Assembly (NCBI GenBank): GCA_903881475.1
Contig: CAIRTK010000066.1
Location: 62,001 to 126,000, forward strand
Source of the DNA: an uncultured Opitutia bacterium
GTDB lineage: Bacteria; Verrucomicrobiota; Verrucomicrobiia; Opitutales; Opitutaceae
Direction of reading: 5' to 3'
Length of the DNA stretch: 64,000 nucleotides
In this document: piece by piece, positions 16,673 through 24,492 of the stretch
How positions within the stretch are numbered: position 1 is the first letter of the stretch
Layout: each line of letters begins with the position of its first letter
Notes under the pieces: generated by a model
Seen by the model: only the letters and a program-made list of their open reading frames with translations
What the model was told of the DNA's origin: nothing
Database searches by the model: none
Translations under genes and position numbers: made by a program

Positions 16673-18190
16673 ATGTCCTCCGAAACCATTTATGCGGAAC
16701 TGACCGACTGGATCAAACGCGTGCACGCCCTCGGCATGGTGGGTGAATTGCTGGGCTGGGACGAGCAGGTGAACCTGCCCTCGGGCGCCGCCGAGCAGCG
16801 GGCCGGCCAGCTGGCGGCTCTCGCCGGAGCGCAGCATGCGGCGGCGAGCGACCCGCGCCTGGGCGAGTGGCTCGCGGCGTTGGAGAAAGCCATAACCGCC
16901 CTGAGCGACGACCAGCGGGCCGTCGTGAAGAATGCGCGGCGCGACTACGACCGCGCGACGAAGCTGCCGGCGGACTTTGTGCGCGACAAAGCCGTGCAGG
17001 GAAGCCGCGGATACCACGCGTGGGCAAAGGCCCGGGCGGCGGACGACTTTGCGGGCTATGCGCCGGTGCTGGCCCTGAACCTGGACTTCGCGAAACGCGA
17101 GGCGGTCCACCTCGGCTGGCAGGGCCGGGAATATGACTGCATGATCGACCAGTTCGATCCCGGCATGACGGCGGCGGTGATCGGGCGGCTGTTCGCCGAG
17201 CTCAAGGGGGAACTGGTGCCGCTTGTGAAGCAGATTGCCGCGTCGCCGGTGAAACCGCGGGCGGGCGCGCTGCGGGGTTTCCCGGTCGAGGGTCAGCTCG
17301 CGTTTTTGCGCGAGGTCACCGAGCGGATCGGCTTCGACTACACCCGCGGGCGCATCGACGTGTCGCTGCATCCGTTCTGCACGGGCACCGGTTCCGACGT
17401 GCGGATGACGACGCGCTTCTCCGTGGACGAGCCGCTGCGCTCGCTGTTCGGCGCGATCCACGAGACCGGTCACGGCATGTATGAGCAGGGCCTGTCGGCG
17501 ACGCAGCTTGGCACGGCACTTGGCATCCATGCGGGCATGGCGGTGCATGAGTCGCAGAGCCGGCTGTGGGAAAACCAGGTGGGGCGCAGCCGGGGATTCT
17601 GGCGGTTTTTTGAGCCGCGGTTCCGGGCGCTGTTCCCGGCGCAGACGGCGGCGATCTCGTCGGACGAACTCTACCTCGCGATCAATGCGGTGGCGCCGAC
17701 CCTCATCCGGGTCGAGTCCGACGAGGTAACCTACAACCTGCACATCATCCTGCGGTTTGAGCTGGAGAAGAAACTCTTCACCGGGGAACTCGCCGTGGCG
17801 GACCTGCCTTCGGCGTGGCGCGCGTCCGCGCAGGAACTGCTCGGGCTGACGCCGCCGAACGACCGGGAAGGCGTGCTGCAGGACGTGCACTGGAGCGGCG
17901 GGGCGTTCGGATATTTCCCGAGCTATTGCCTGGGCAACATGCTCGCGGCCCAGCTGTGGTACCGGGCGCTGACGCTGCGGCCGGCGCTGGAGGAGGATTT
18001 CGCGCGCGGGGATTTTACGTGGCTGCTCGGCTGGCTGCGGGAAAACATCCACGCACAGGGCCGCCGGTTCGACGCCCTCACGCTGGCCCGGCGGGTAACC
18101 GGCGAGGAGCTGTCGCCGCGGCACCTCGTGCGCTACCTGCGCGAGAGATACGGCCCGCTTTATGGCGGGAAGCCCGAAGGTAGAGGGTGA
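16673..18190 (+). CDS. M32 family metallocarboxypeptidase (Taq type)
   Basis: A 505-residue cytoplasmic zinc carboxypeptidase removing C-terminal residues from peptides. All M32 signature motifs are visible: HPF (VSLHPFC), DxRxT (DVRMTTRF), HExxH (HETGH), HESQ (HESQSR), IRxxSD (IRVESDE) and GxxQDxHW (GVLQDVHW). Length equals that of the family. The start ATG gives MSSETIYAELTDWIKRV; alternative upstream codons overlap a repeat. Monocistronic. Confidence 0.95.
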   Translation: MSSETIYAELTDWIKRVHALGMVGELLGWDEQVNLPSGAAEQRAGQLAALAGAQHAAASDPRLGEWLAALEKAITALSDDQRAVVKNARRDYDRATKLPADFVRDKAVQGSRGYHAWAKARAADDFAGYAPVLALNLDFAKREAVHLGWQGREYDCMIDQFDPGMTAAVIGRLFAELKGELVPLVKQIAASPVKPRAGALRGFPVEGQLAFLREVTERIGFDYTRGRIDVSLHPFCTGTGSDVRMTTRFSVDEPLRSLFGAIHETGHGMYEQGLSATQLGTALGIHAGMAVHESQSRLWENQVGRSRGFWRFFEPRFRALFPAQTAAISSDELYLAINAVAPTLIRVESDEVTYNLHIILRFELEKKLFTGELAVADLPSAWRASAQELLGLTPPNDREGVLQDVHWSGGAFGYFPSYCLGNMLAAQLWYRALTLRPALEEDFARGDFTWLLGWLRENIHAQGRRFDALTLARRVTGEELSPRHLVRYLRERYGPLYGGKPEGRG

Positions 18191-18200
18191 GGAAGCGCGA

Positions 18201-18290
18201 AAGTTGAAGTTCGAAATCCGAAGGTTGGACGGACCCACCTGTTTGAGGGTTGGCCGCCCTTGGATTCCTTTCGAATTTCGAGTTTCTTCC
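18201..18290. repeat. Family G inverted repeat
   Basis: Arms AAGTTCGAAATCCGAAGG and CCTTTCGAATTTCGAGTTTC flank a GGTTGGACGG...TTGGCCGCCC centre. Lies between two co-directional genes. Confidence 0.6.
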
Positions 18291-18307
18291 TTAAAAATTA
18301 TAGCACC

Positions 18308-19153
18308 ATGGGCCTGATCGACACGCACACGCACCTGGAATCCTTCGCCCGCGCGGGCACGCTACCCGGCGTGCTGGCCCGGGCGCGCGAGGCGGGGCTG
18401 GAAAAGATGATCGCGATCGGAACATCGCCGGAGGATTGGGCGCTGTACCGGAGCTTGGCACAGGAGCATGCCGGCTTTGTCCACCACACGGTGGGGCTGC
18501 ATCCGTGCGCGGTGGAGGCGGACTGGGAAACGGCTCAGGCGCAGGTGGAGGGATTTTGGGAAGCAACACAGGCTTCCGGCCCGCCGTCGACCGGTGCTGG
18601 CGGGATGTCTGCGCTGCCTCGGCCGGTGGCACTGGGCGAAATCGGGCTCGACCGGTTTCATCTGCCGAAGGATGCCGCCGAGGCGGAGAAGATCTTTGGC
18701 TGGCAGCGGGCGGCATTCGGCGCGGGGCTGGCGCTGGCGAAGCGCCTGGACTGCCCGGTCGTGATTCACTCGCGCGGCGCGTTTGGGGAGTGCGTGGAGA
18801 TGATCGATGCCAGCGGCGTGGCGTGGGCGAAGGTCGTGTTTCACTGTTTCACCGAGGGCGAGGCCGAGATGGCGGAACTCGTGCGGCGCGGCGGGTTCGT
18901 ATCGTTCACCGGAATCCTGACCTATAAGAGCGCGGCGAATATCCGGGCGGCGGCGAAGGCCCAGGGACTCGCGCGGCTGATGATCGAGACGGACGCGCCC
19001 TACCTCACGCCCGTGCCGCACCGGGGAAAGCCCAACGAGCCGGCCTTTTTGCGCCACACCGCGGAGTTTGCCGCCCGGGAAGTTTTTGGCGTGGGCTGCG
19101 ATGAACTGGCGGCGGCTACGACGGCGAATGCGCGGAAGTTTTTCGGGCTCTGA
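18308..19153 (+). CDS. tatD: TatD family metal-dependent hydrolase (DNase)
   Basis: A 281-residue TIM-barrel hydrolase of the TatD family, which act as 3'-5' exonucleases or metal-dependent hydrolases. Motifs: DTHTHLE (metal His pair), VGLHP, GEIGLD, VIHSRGA, FHCFTEG and IETDAPYLTP. Between FWEA and RPVALGEIGLD there is an extra stretch (TQASGPPSTGAGGMSALP) encoded by a degraded family B palindrome at 18563-18617. The ATG giving MGLIDTHTH is used; the frame upstream is made of repeat sequence. Convergent with the HPr gene. Confidence 0.92.
   Translation: MGLIDTHTHLESFARAGTLPGVLARAREAGLEKMIAIGTSPEDWALYRSLAQEHAGFVHHTVGLHPCAVEADWETAQAQVEGFWEATQASGPPSTGAGGMSALPRPVALGEIGLDRFHLPKDAAEAEKIFGWQRAAFGAGLALAKRLDCPVVIHSRGAFGECVEMIDASGVAWAKVVFHCFTEGEAEMAELVRRGGFVSFTGILTYKSAANIRAAAKAQGLARLMIETDAPYLTPVPHRGKPNEPAFLRHTAEFAAREVFGVGCDELAAATTANARKFFGL
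18563..18617. repeat. Degenerate family B REPIN inside tatD
   Basis: The left end GCAACACAGGCTTCCGGCCC matches GTAGCGCAGGCATCCTGCCT of the intergenic copies at 15 of 20 positions. The right end GGCGGGATGTCTGCGCTGC matches GGCAGGATGCCTGCGCTAC at 16 of 19. Length 55 bp against 56 bp for the intact copies at 30822, 31303 and 49671. Confidence 0.55.
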
Positions 19154-19216
19154 TCGCGGAAACGCTGAATTTTTCGGATCCGACTCCGCGTTTCCGCCCT
19201 TTCGCGTTTCCGCGAT
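19153..19216. repeat. Inverted repeat between tatD and HPr gene
   Basis: Arms ATCGCGGAAACGC and GCGTTTCCGCGAT, with an inner GGATCCG hairpin. Lies between two convergent genes, beginning with the A of the tatD TGA, so it may serve as a shared transcription end. Confidence 0.7.
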
Positions 19217-19221
19217 TCGCC

Positions 19222-19521
19222 TTAGGCCTCGTCAAACTTGCGGGCGAAAAGCTGGTCGAGCTCGTCGAGCATCTGCTGGGCGTCCGCGCCGCTGGCCAGA
19301 AACTTGACCTTCGAGCCCTTGCCGGCGGCCAGCATCATGAGACCCATGATGCTTTTGCCGTTCACCTGTTCCTCGTCCTTCTCCACGAACACATCCGCTT
19401 TGAACTTGTTGGTGATGCGGACAATCATGGCGGCAGGACGGGCATGGATGCCCATCTTGTTCTGCACCAAAAGCTCCTTGATGAGCTGAGGGCTGGCAGG
19501 CGTGGTGTCGCTTTTGTTCAT
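19222..19521 (-). CDS. HPr family phosphocarrier protein
   Basis: A 99-residue HPr: the phospho-His site is in KMGIHARPAAMIV and the regulatory Ser site in VNGKSIMGLMMLAA, both intact, so phosphorylation by enzyme I and by HPr kinase is conceivable. It has about 15 extra N-terminal residues (MNKSDTTPASPQLIKEL) compared with typical 85-90 residue HPr. No PTS enzyme is encoded nearby, so it may serve in regulation rather than sugar uptake. The gene is separated from divergent kdsB by about 80 bases. Confidence 0.93.
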   Translation of the reverse strand: MNKSDTTPASPQLIKELLVQNKMGIHARPAAMIVRITNKFKADVFVEKDEEQVNGKSIMGLMMLAAGKGSKVKFLASGADAQQMLDELDQLFARKFDEA

Positions 19522-19602
19522 GGAGTGGGCGGGACGGACCGGCGTAAATCCGGGATGAGGGCTCGGCTTGCAACCTAAAAACCTGATGCCAGTCTGTCAA
19601 AA

Positions 19603-20349
19603 ATGACCGTAGCTGCAATCATCGTGCCATGCCGGCTGGAGTCTACCCGATTCCCCCGCAAGCTCTTGCACAAGATCAAGGGCCGGCCGCTGCTTGCTTG
19701 GGTGGCGGAGCGAATCTCCGGCCAAGCGCCGGAGTTTCCGCTCTATTTCGCGGTGGACCATGAACTTTTGCAGGAATGCGTCGTCCAGGCGGGCTTCAAG
19801 GCGATTATGACAGACCCGGCGCACCAAAGCGGCACGGACCGGATCGCGGAGGCCAACCGGACCGTCGGGGCCCGCCATGTGATCAATGTTCAGGCGGACG
19901 AGCCGCTGGTTTCAGGCGGACAGATCCGCGCGCTGGCCGGATTGCTGAAGGAGGGGGTGCCGATGGCGACCCTGGCGACGGCGTTCAGGACAGCGGCGGA
20001 TTTCGCGAATCCCAACCAGGTCAAGGTCGTGATGCGGCGGGATGGCCGGGCGTTGTACTTTTCGCGCGCGCTGACGCCCTATCCGCGGGAACGCGGCGCG
20101 GCGATCGACGATGCCTGGGTGCAGGCGAACCCATGCTTCAAGCATCTTGGTCTCTATGCCTACCAAGCGGACCTGCTGGAGAAATTTGCGAAACTGCCGC
20201 CGGGGCGTTTGGAGCAGATCGAGAAACTCGAGCAATTGCGCGTGCTGGAGAACGGCTATGACATCGCCTGCGGCGTGACCGGGGACCCGACGATCGGTGT
20301 GGATACGCCGGAGGACGCGGTGAAATTCGAAGAGTGGCTTCGAAAATAA
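19603..20349 (+). CDS. kdsB: 3-deoxy-manno-octulosonate cytidylyltransferase
   Basis: A 248-residue CMP-Kdo synthetase that activates Kdo with CTP for lipopolysaccharide core synthesis. Motifs: IIVPCRLESTRFPRKLL (nucleotide-binding, PARxxSTRLPGKPL in the family), HQSGTDRIAEA, INVQADEPL (metal Asp) and FKHLGLYAYQ. Length matches the family. It indicates a Gram-negative outer membrane with Kdo-containing LPS. The ATG lies about 80 bases from the divergent HPr gene. Confidence 0.94.
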   Translation: MTVAAIIVPCRLESTRFPRKLLHKIKGRPLLAWVAERISGQAPEFPLYFAVDHELLQECVVQAGFKAIMTDPAHQSGTDRIAEANRTVGARHVINVQADEPLVSGGQIRALAGLLKEGVPMATLATAFRTAADFANPNQVKVVMRRDGRALYFSRALTPYPRERGAAIDDAWVQANPCFKHLGLYAYQADLLEKFAKLPPGRLEQIEKLEQLRVLENGYDIACGVTGDPTIGVDTPEDAVKFEEWLRK

Positions 20350-20412
20350 ATCCGAAGGTCCAAATCCGAAATTCGAAAGACTCGGGCAGAAGGATTTCGG
20401 ACTTCTTGCTGC
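20346..20412. repeat. Family G repeat after kdsB
   Basis: AAATCCGAAGGTCCAAATCC... and CAGAAGGATTTCGGACTTC arms. Starts at the kdsB stop (TAA at 20347-20349) and separates two convergent genes. Confidence 0.55.
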
Positions 20413-20423
20413 TAATTTCCCCT

Positions 20424-21014
20424 TCAGAGCTTCTTGCTGCTCACGGCGGTGACCCACATCACCTCGCACGCGCCGGCGCCGGTGTCCTCGCGGGTAAGGG
20501 AGGAGCGCCAGCGGTAGCCGTCGCCGTCGGTTACCTCGACGAGGTAACCGTCCAGGGTGACGAGCTCGTGGCGCTTCACGGCAAGCAGGCGGTCGCGGAC
20601 GATGTCATCCGCGGGCAGGCAATGCGTGTTGGCGGAGTGGATTTCAATCTTCCGCTGCTCGAGGGGCGGGTCACCCGCATAGCTGAATTCGTACCAGCGG
20701 CCGGACTGGCGGATTTTGAGTTCGTTGATCACGGAAGCCACGGACATGGGGCCCCAGCCGAGAGCGAGGTCCACGGGGCCGATTTCGGCGGCGCGGTCGT
20801 TGCGGTAGCGTTCGCGGCTGAGTACCACGGCGGTGATGTGATAGCGGGCGAGCGGGGTGACCAGATAGTCGCCGTGCGGGAAGGGTTTCGGCAGAGGGCC
20901 GGAAGTCTGCAGCGGTTCCCGCGTGGCGGGCATACCGCGCCAGGTGGCGGCGGGTTCGTGAAAATAAAGCCACCCGGCGGCCACGAGCATGGCGAGCGCG
21001 AGGAATTTTTTCAC
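20424..21014 (-). CDS. Membrane-anchored hypothetical protein
   Basis: A 196-residue protein with an N-terminal signal anchor (VKKFLALAMLVAAGWLYF) and an extracytoplasmic region including LARYHITAVVLSRERYRND, DLALGWGPMSVASVINELKIRQSGRWYEF and HCLPADDIVRDRLLAVKRHELVTLDGYLVEV. The GTG start at 21014 gives the positively charged VKK ahead of the anchor; a longer form from 21062 is possible. The family is not one I can name with certainty, but the pattern is conserved-looking rather than random. Downstream of carA on the same strand with an 86-base gap. Confidence 0.75.
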   Translation of the reverse strand: MKKFLALAMLVAAGWLYFHEPAATWRGMPATREPLQTSGPLPKPFPHGDYLVTPLARYHITAVVLSRERYRNDRAAEIGPVDLALGWGPMSVASVINELKIRQSGRWYEFSYAGDPPLEQRKIEIHSANTHCLPADDIVRDRLLAVKRHELVTLDGYLVEVTDGDGYRWRSSLTREDTGAGACEVMWVTAVSSKKL

Positions 21015-21100
21015 CGGGACCGTTTCAGGGAAAACGCCGGCTGAGGCAAGCGCGGGGGACAAGCCGGACGCACGCGATGGTGCTACGGGCCCAAGTTCCG

Positions 21101-22273
21101 TCAGATCTTCCCGGCCTTGCGCTGCTCAACCATCCGGTAGAAGTCGACGAAGAGCGGGTCGGCGTCGTTCGGGCCGGGGGCGGCCTCGGGGTGGTATTGC
21201 ACGCAGAAAACGGGAAGCTGGGTGTGGCGCAGGCCCTCGACGGTCTGGTCGTTGAGGTTGATCTCCGTGACCTTGGCGCCGCGGCTCTCGATCGATTTCG
21301 GGTCGGTGGCGAAGCCGTGGTTCTGGGCGGTGATGGAGACCTTGCCGGTCTCGAGGTTTTTCACCGGCTGGTTGCCGCCGCGGTGGCCGAACTTGAGCTT
21401 GAAGGTCGTGCCTCCGAGCGCGTGCGTGATCATCTGGTGACCGAGGCAGATGCCGAAGATCGGATAATCGGGCAGCAGGCCGGTGACGGTCCGGTGGATA
21501 TAAGGCAGCGCGGCGGGGTCGCCGGGGCCGTTGGAGAGGAACACGGCGTCGGGCCGGTGCTCGCGGACCTGCTCATGGGTCGCGGTGGCGGGGAAGACCT
21601 GCACCTCGAACCCGTGGTTCACGAGCTTCCGGTAGATGCTGTGCTTCGCGCCGTAGTCGAAGGCGGCGACGCGGAATTTTTTGGCCGGAATACCCGGGGC
21701 GTTCATCGTCGTGCCGACGGGAAGATAGGGGGTGTTGTGGTTCGCGGGATCCCCGGCCTGCCAGAGGTAGGGCTCCTTGCAGGTGACATCCTTCACGTAG
21801 TCGGCGCCGGCCATGTCGCGCCACGTGCGGGCACGTTGGACAGCCTCGGCGTCACCCAGCGGCAGGGTGCTCAGACAACACTTCATGGCCCCTTCGACCC
21901 GGAGTTTCTTGGTCAGGGCGCGGGTGTCGACTTCGCTGATTCCTGGGATGCCATACTGGCGGAGATAATCGCCGAGGGACTGCCGGCTGCGCCAGTTGCT
22001 GACCACCGGCGAGAGCTCGCGCACGACGAAACCGGAGCATTTGGGGGTGGCGGCCTCGGTGTCCTCGGCATTGACCCCGTAATTGCCGATCTGGACGGCG
22101 GTCATGGTGACAATCTGGCCGAAATAGGAGGGGTCGGTGAGAATCTCCTGGTAGCCGGTCATCGACGTATTGAACACGCATTCGCCGGCGATGGTGGCGT
22201 CGGCGCCGAAGGCGAGGCCCCGGAAAATCGAACCATCCTCGAGGGCAAGAATTGCGGGCTTGGGCGTGGACAT
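21101..22273 (-). CDS. carA: Carbamoyl-phosphate synthase small subunit
   Basis: A 390-residue glutaminase subunit that supplies ammonia from glutamine to CarB for carbamoyl phosphate, used in arginine and pyrimidine synthesis. N-terminal CPSase_sm domain (ILALEDGSIFRGLAFG, GECVFNTSMTGYQEILTDPSY) and C-terminal class I amidotransferase with the catalytic Cys in IFGICLGHQ and His in QYHPEAAPGP. The start is the ATG giving MSTPKPAILALEDG. carB is not in the window. It diverges from the lysine 2,3-aminomutase gene. Confidence 0.96.
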   Translation of the reverse strand: MSTPKPAILALEDGSIFRGLAFGADATIAGECVFNTSMTGYQEILTDPSYFGQIVTMTAVQIGNYGVNAEDTEAATPKCSGFVVRELSPVVSNWRSRQSLGDYLRQYGIPGISEVDTRALTKKLRVEGAMKCCLSTLPLGDAEAVQRARTWRDMAGADYVKDVTCKEPYLWQAGDPANHNTPYLPVGTTMNAPGIPAKKFRVAAFDYGAKHSIYRKLVNHGFEVQVFPATATHEQVREHRPDAVFLSNGPGDPAALPYIHRTVTGLLPDYPIFGICLGHQMITHALGGTTFKLKFGHRGGNQPVKNLETGKVSITAQNHGFATDPKSIESRGAKVTEINLNDQTVEGLRHTQLPVFCVQYHPEAAPGPNDADPLFVDFYRMVEQRKAGKI

Positions 22274-22485
22274 TAAAGCCTGACGAAAAGGCGTCGGCCC
22301 ATGCCTGCCAAGGGGAAACGTGGCGGGGGCTTGGAAAATCGGCAGTATTAGGGCTCCCGTCATCCAGCAATCACGGGTTGCAGGGCGAGGGCAGCCCAGC
22401 TTACATGGAAATCAGGCCGGAACCAAATTTTATCCCGCCGTTTGACACGACTGGTTAGGCCCCGTACCAGTTTCCCCACAAACAG

Positions 22486-23682
22486 ATGCCCTACATCGAA
22501 GACCGCGCCACTTGGTTTGAAGGCCAAGGGCTTTGGCAGCACATCCCCGAGAGCGACTGGCGCAGCTGGACGTGGCAGCTGAAGAACCGCATCACGAGCG
22601 TCGCCCAGTTGGAGCAGTACATGACGCTCACGCCCGACGAGAAGGCCGGGTGCTATTTTGCCGATCAGAAGCTGTCGCTGGCGATCACGCCCTATTTTTT
22701 CAACCTCATCGACCGCAACAACCCCGACTGCCCGCTACGCAAGCAGGTCATCCCGCGTTCCGGCGAGATGCAACTCTCGGCCGAGGAGCAGCTCGACTCG
22801 CTGGGGGAGGACGGGCATTCGCCGGTACCGGGCCTGGTGCACCGCTATCCGGACCGGGTGCTGTTCTTGGTGACGGACCGCTGCGCCTCCTACTGCCGCT
22901 ATTGCACGCGGAGCCGGCTGGTTTCCAACGCGCAGGACTACAATTTCCACCCCGAATACGAGCAGGCGCTCCGGTACATCGAGTCGCACACCGAAGTGCG
23001 CGACGTGCTGCTCTCGGGCGGCGACCCGCTGCTGCTTTCGGACAAGAAGCTCGAGCACCTGCTGGCGCGGCTGCGCGCGATCAAGCACGTCGAGTTCATC
23101 CGGATCGGCTCGCGCATCCCGGTGTTCCTCCCGCAGCGCATCACGCCGGAGCTCTGCGAGATCTTCCGGAAATACGGCCCGATCTGGATGAGCATCCATG
23201 TGAATCACCCGAAGGAGACGACCCAGGAGCTGAAGGGCGCGTGCGAGCGGCTGTCGTTCGCCGGCGTTCCGCTGGGTAACCAGAGCGTGCTGCTCAAGGG
23301 TGTGAACGACGATGCCGAGGTCATGAAGGCTCTGGTGCACCGCCTGCTGCGCATGCGGGTCCGGCCCTATTACCTCTATCAGATGGACCTCATCACTGGC
23401 GGCGCGCACTTCAAGGTCGATGTCCGCAAGGGCATCGAGATCATCCAGGCGCTCCGGGGCCACACGACGGGTTATGCGGTGCCGCAGTACGTCATCGATG
23501 CTCCGGGCGGCGGCGGCAAGGTGCCGGTCAACCCGGAGTACGTTGAAAAAATCACCGATGACGAGGTGGTGTTCCGCAATTACGAGGGAAAGCGTTTCAG
23601 CTATCCGCTCAAAAGCACGCCGGTGCCCGACAAGACGGCAGCGGATGCGCCGGCCGGGGTGCCGAGTGCGATTCTCGACTAG
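22486..23682 (+). CDS. kamA: Lysine 2,3-aminomutase (KamA family radical SAM)
   Basis: A 398-residue radical SAM/PLP enzyme that would convert L-lysine to beta-lysine. The CxxxCxxC cluster motif is in RCASYCRYCTRSR; the PLP Lys lies in VIDAPGGGGKVPVNPEY. Length and the long N-terminus (WRSWTWQLKNRITSVAQLEQYMTLT) fit KamA better than EpmB (about 340 residues). Beta-lysine is used for osmoprotection (N-acetyl-beta-lysine) or lysine catabolism; neither an acetyltransferase nor other lysine-fermentation genes adjoin, so the role is open. Single gene; its terminator region leads into the small-RNA-like tandem. Confidence 0.9.
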   Translation: MPYIEDRATWFEGQGLWQHIPESDWRSWTWQLKNRITSVAQLEQYMTLTPDEKAGCYFADQKLSLAITPYFFNLIDRNNPDCPLRKQVIPRSGEMQLSAEEQLDSLGEDGHSPVPGLVHRYPDRVLFLVTDRCASYCRYCTRSRLVSNAQDYNFHPEYEQALRYIESHTEVRDVLLSGGDPLLLSDKKLEHLLARLRAIKHVEFIRIGSRIPVFLPQRITPELCEIFRKYGPIWMSIHVNHPKETTQELKGACERLSFAGVPLGNQSVLLKGVNDDAEVMKALVHRLLRMRVRPYYLYQMDLITGGAHFKVDVRKGIEIIQALRGHTTGYAVPQYVIDAPGGGGKVPVNPEYVEKITDDEVVFRNYEGKRFSYPLKSTPVPDKTAADAPAGVPSAILD

Positions 23683-23940
23683 AGCTGCGCGGCAAGCGCT
23701 CTTGGTGATAGCAGCCGACGTCACTTCAGCGCTAATCTCGCGGTGAGATCGTGCAGGCGATGGACTCATACGGGCAACCTGGGGTGTTGGTTGCCTTCCA
23801 GCTGGCTGCGATGAGAGGCGTGATCAAAAGTATACGGCCTGTCCTCGGATTGCGTGTCATACTTATCCAATCCAAGGTATTATGGAATTTTTAACCAATG
23901 ATAATCAGTGTTTTAAGACGCTCGAATGCCGGTGCTAAAA
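23683..23940. other. Gap between kamA and small-RNA tandem
   Basis: No gene seen. Contains TAGCAGCCGACGTCACTTCA (23713), resembling the repeat at 51880, and an AT-rich stretch near 23876-23920 (TATTATGGAATTTTTAACCA, GATAAT) that could hold a promoter for the units downstream; this is only a guess. Confidence 0.3.
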
Positions 23941-23944
23941 CCTC

Positions 23945-24076
23945 GGACTTTTTTTGAGCATTTCCCGGATTGGCCCGTCTATCCCGGTGTAGTCAGAAAT
24001 TGTTTGTAGTTCTAAAGGTTTGCTTGGTGTTAGGTCACTCGGGCCGCCTCGAAAGGGGCGGCCCTTGTGTTTCCGG
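23945..24076 (+). ncRNA. Candidate small RNA, unit 1 of tandem pair
   Basis: Shares an exact 36-base block (24002-24037, beginning GTTTGTAGTTCTAAAGG) with unit 2, followed by a GC hairpin GGCCGCC-TCGAAAG-GGGCGGCC and a T-rich run. The homology also covers the upstream part TTTTTTGAGCATTTC...TCTATCCCGGTGTAGT. No convincing coding sequence. The combination of conserved block and terminator hairpin suggests a small transcript. Confidence 0.5.
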
Positions 24077-24107
24077 GGTGCAAGGCCGGCTGATTTTGAC
24101 CGCCAAA

Positions 24108-24252
24108 TAATTTTTGAACGTTTCGGCCGCCGGTGCATCTATCCCCGTGTAGTTAACATCGTCCTGGTAAGACGGTGAGTGTTTGTAGTTCTAAAGGTTT
24201 GCTTGGTGTTAGGTCATAAAGGCCGCCTCGAAAGAGGCGGCCTTTGTGTTTT
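24108..24252 (+). ncRNA. Candidate small RNA, unit 2 of tandem pair, with strong terminator
   Basis: Second copy: TTTTTGAACGTTTCGG...TCTATCCCCGTGTAGT, then the identical 36-base block at 24181-24216, then a perfect hairpin GGCCGCCTC-GAAA-GAGGCGGCC followed by TTTGTGTTTT, a good intrinsic terminator on the plus strand. It differs from unit 1 by an insert between the upstream box and the 36-base block (ACATCGTCCTGGTAAGACGG, itself a hairpin). It ends about 65 bases before the TPP riboswitch. Confidence 0.55.
24220..24250 (+). terminator. Intrinsic terminator of small-RNA unit 2
   Basis: Nine-pair stem GGCCGCCTC / GAGGCGGCC with a GAAA loop, followed by TTTGTGTTTT. The equivalent in unit 1 (24042-24073) is weaker in its T run. 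Confidence 0.7.
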
Positions 24253-24316
24253 GGGGTACCCGGCGTGCCGGATAACTTTCGCTTGCAGTGCGGCGGCCGG
24301 CCCGTTTGCTGCGGCT

Positions 24317-24419
24317 TGCCTGTAGGGGTGCCCTCCGCGGAGGGCTGAGATTGCGGCGCGACCGGCTGCTCGACCCTTCGAACCTGAAACGGATCATGCC
24401 GACGAAGGAAACAGCAGGC
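24317..24419 (+). promoter_or_regulatory. TPP riboswitch (THI element)
   Basis: Contains the conserved THI-box segments in order: GGGGTGCC, GGCTGAGA, then ACCCTTCGAACCTGA, GGATCATGCCGACGAAGGAA, closed by a P1 helix between GCCTGT and ACAGCAGGC. It lies about 75 bases before the ATG of the TonB-dependent receptor, so that gene should be repressed when thiamine pyrophosphate is plentiful. A short GGCGGGCAACGCC hairpin followed by GCTTTT (24436-24455) may be the expression platform. Confidence 0.92.
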
Positions 24420-24492
24420 GCTGCGAGCGCCGTGGGGCGGGCAACGCCGCTTTTGCCGGGAGTCTGTTTCGGGGCGGGCATCCGCCACCACC

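Noticed and set aside
22486-23682. EpmB (EF-P lysylation) instead of KamA
   Set aside because: Length of 398 residues and the N-terminal region fit KamA; no epmA or efp gene is adjacent.
24002-24216. Two identical 36-base direct repeats as a CRISPR array
   Set aside because: Only two copies, 143 bases apart, homology continues into a terminator hairpin, and there are no cas genes.
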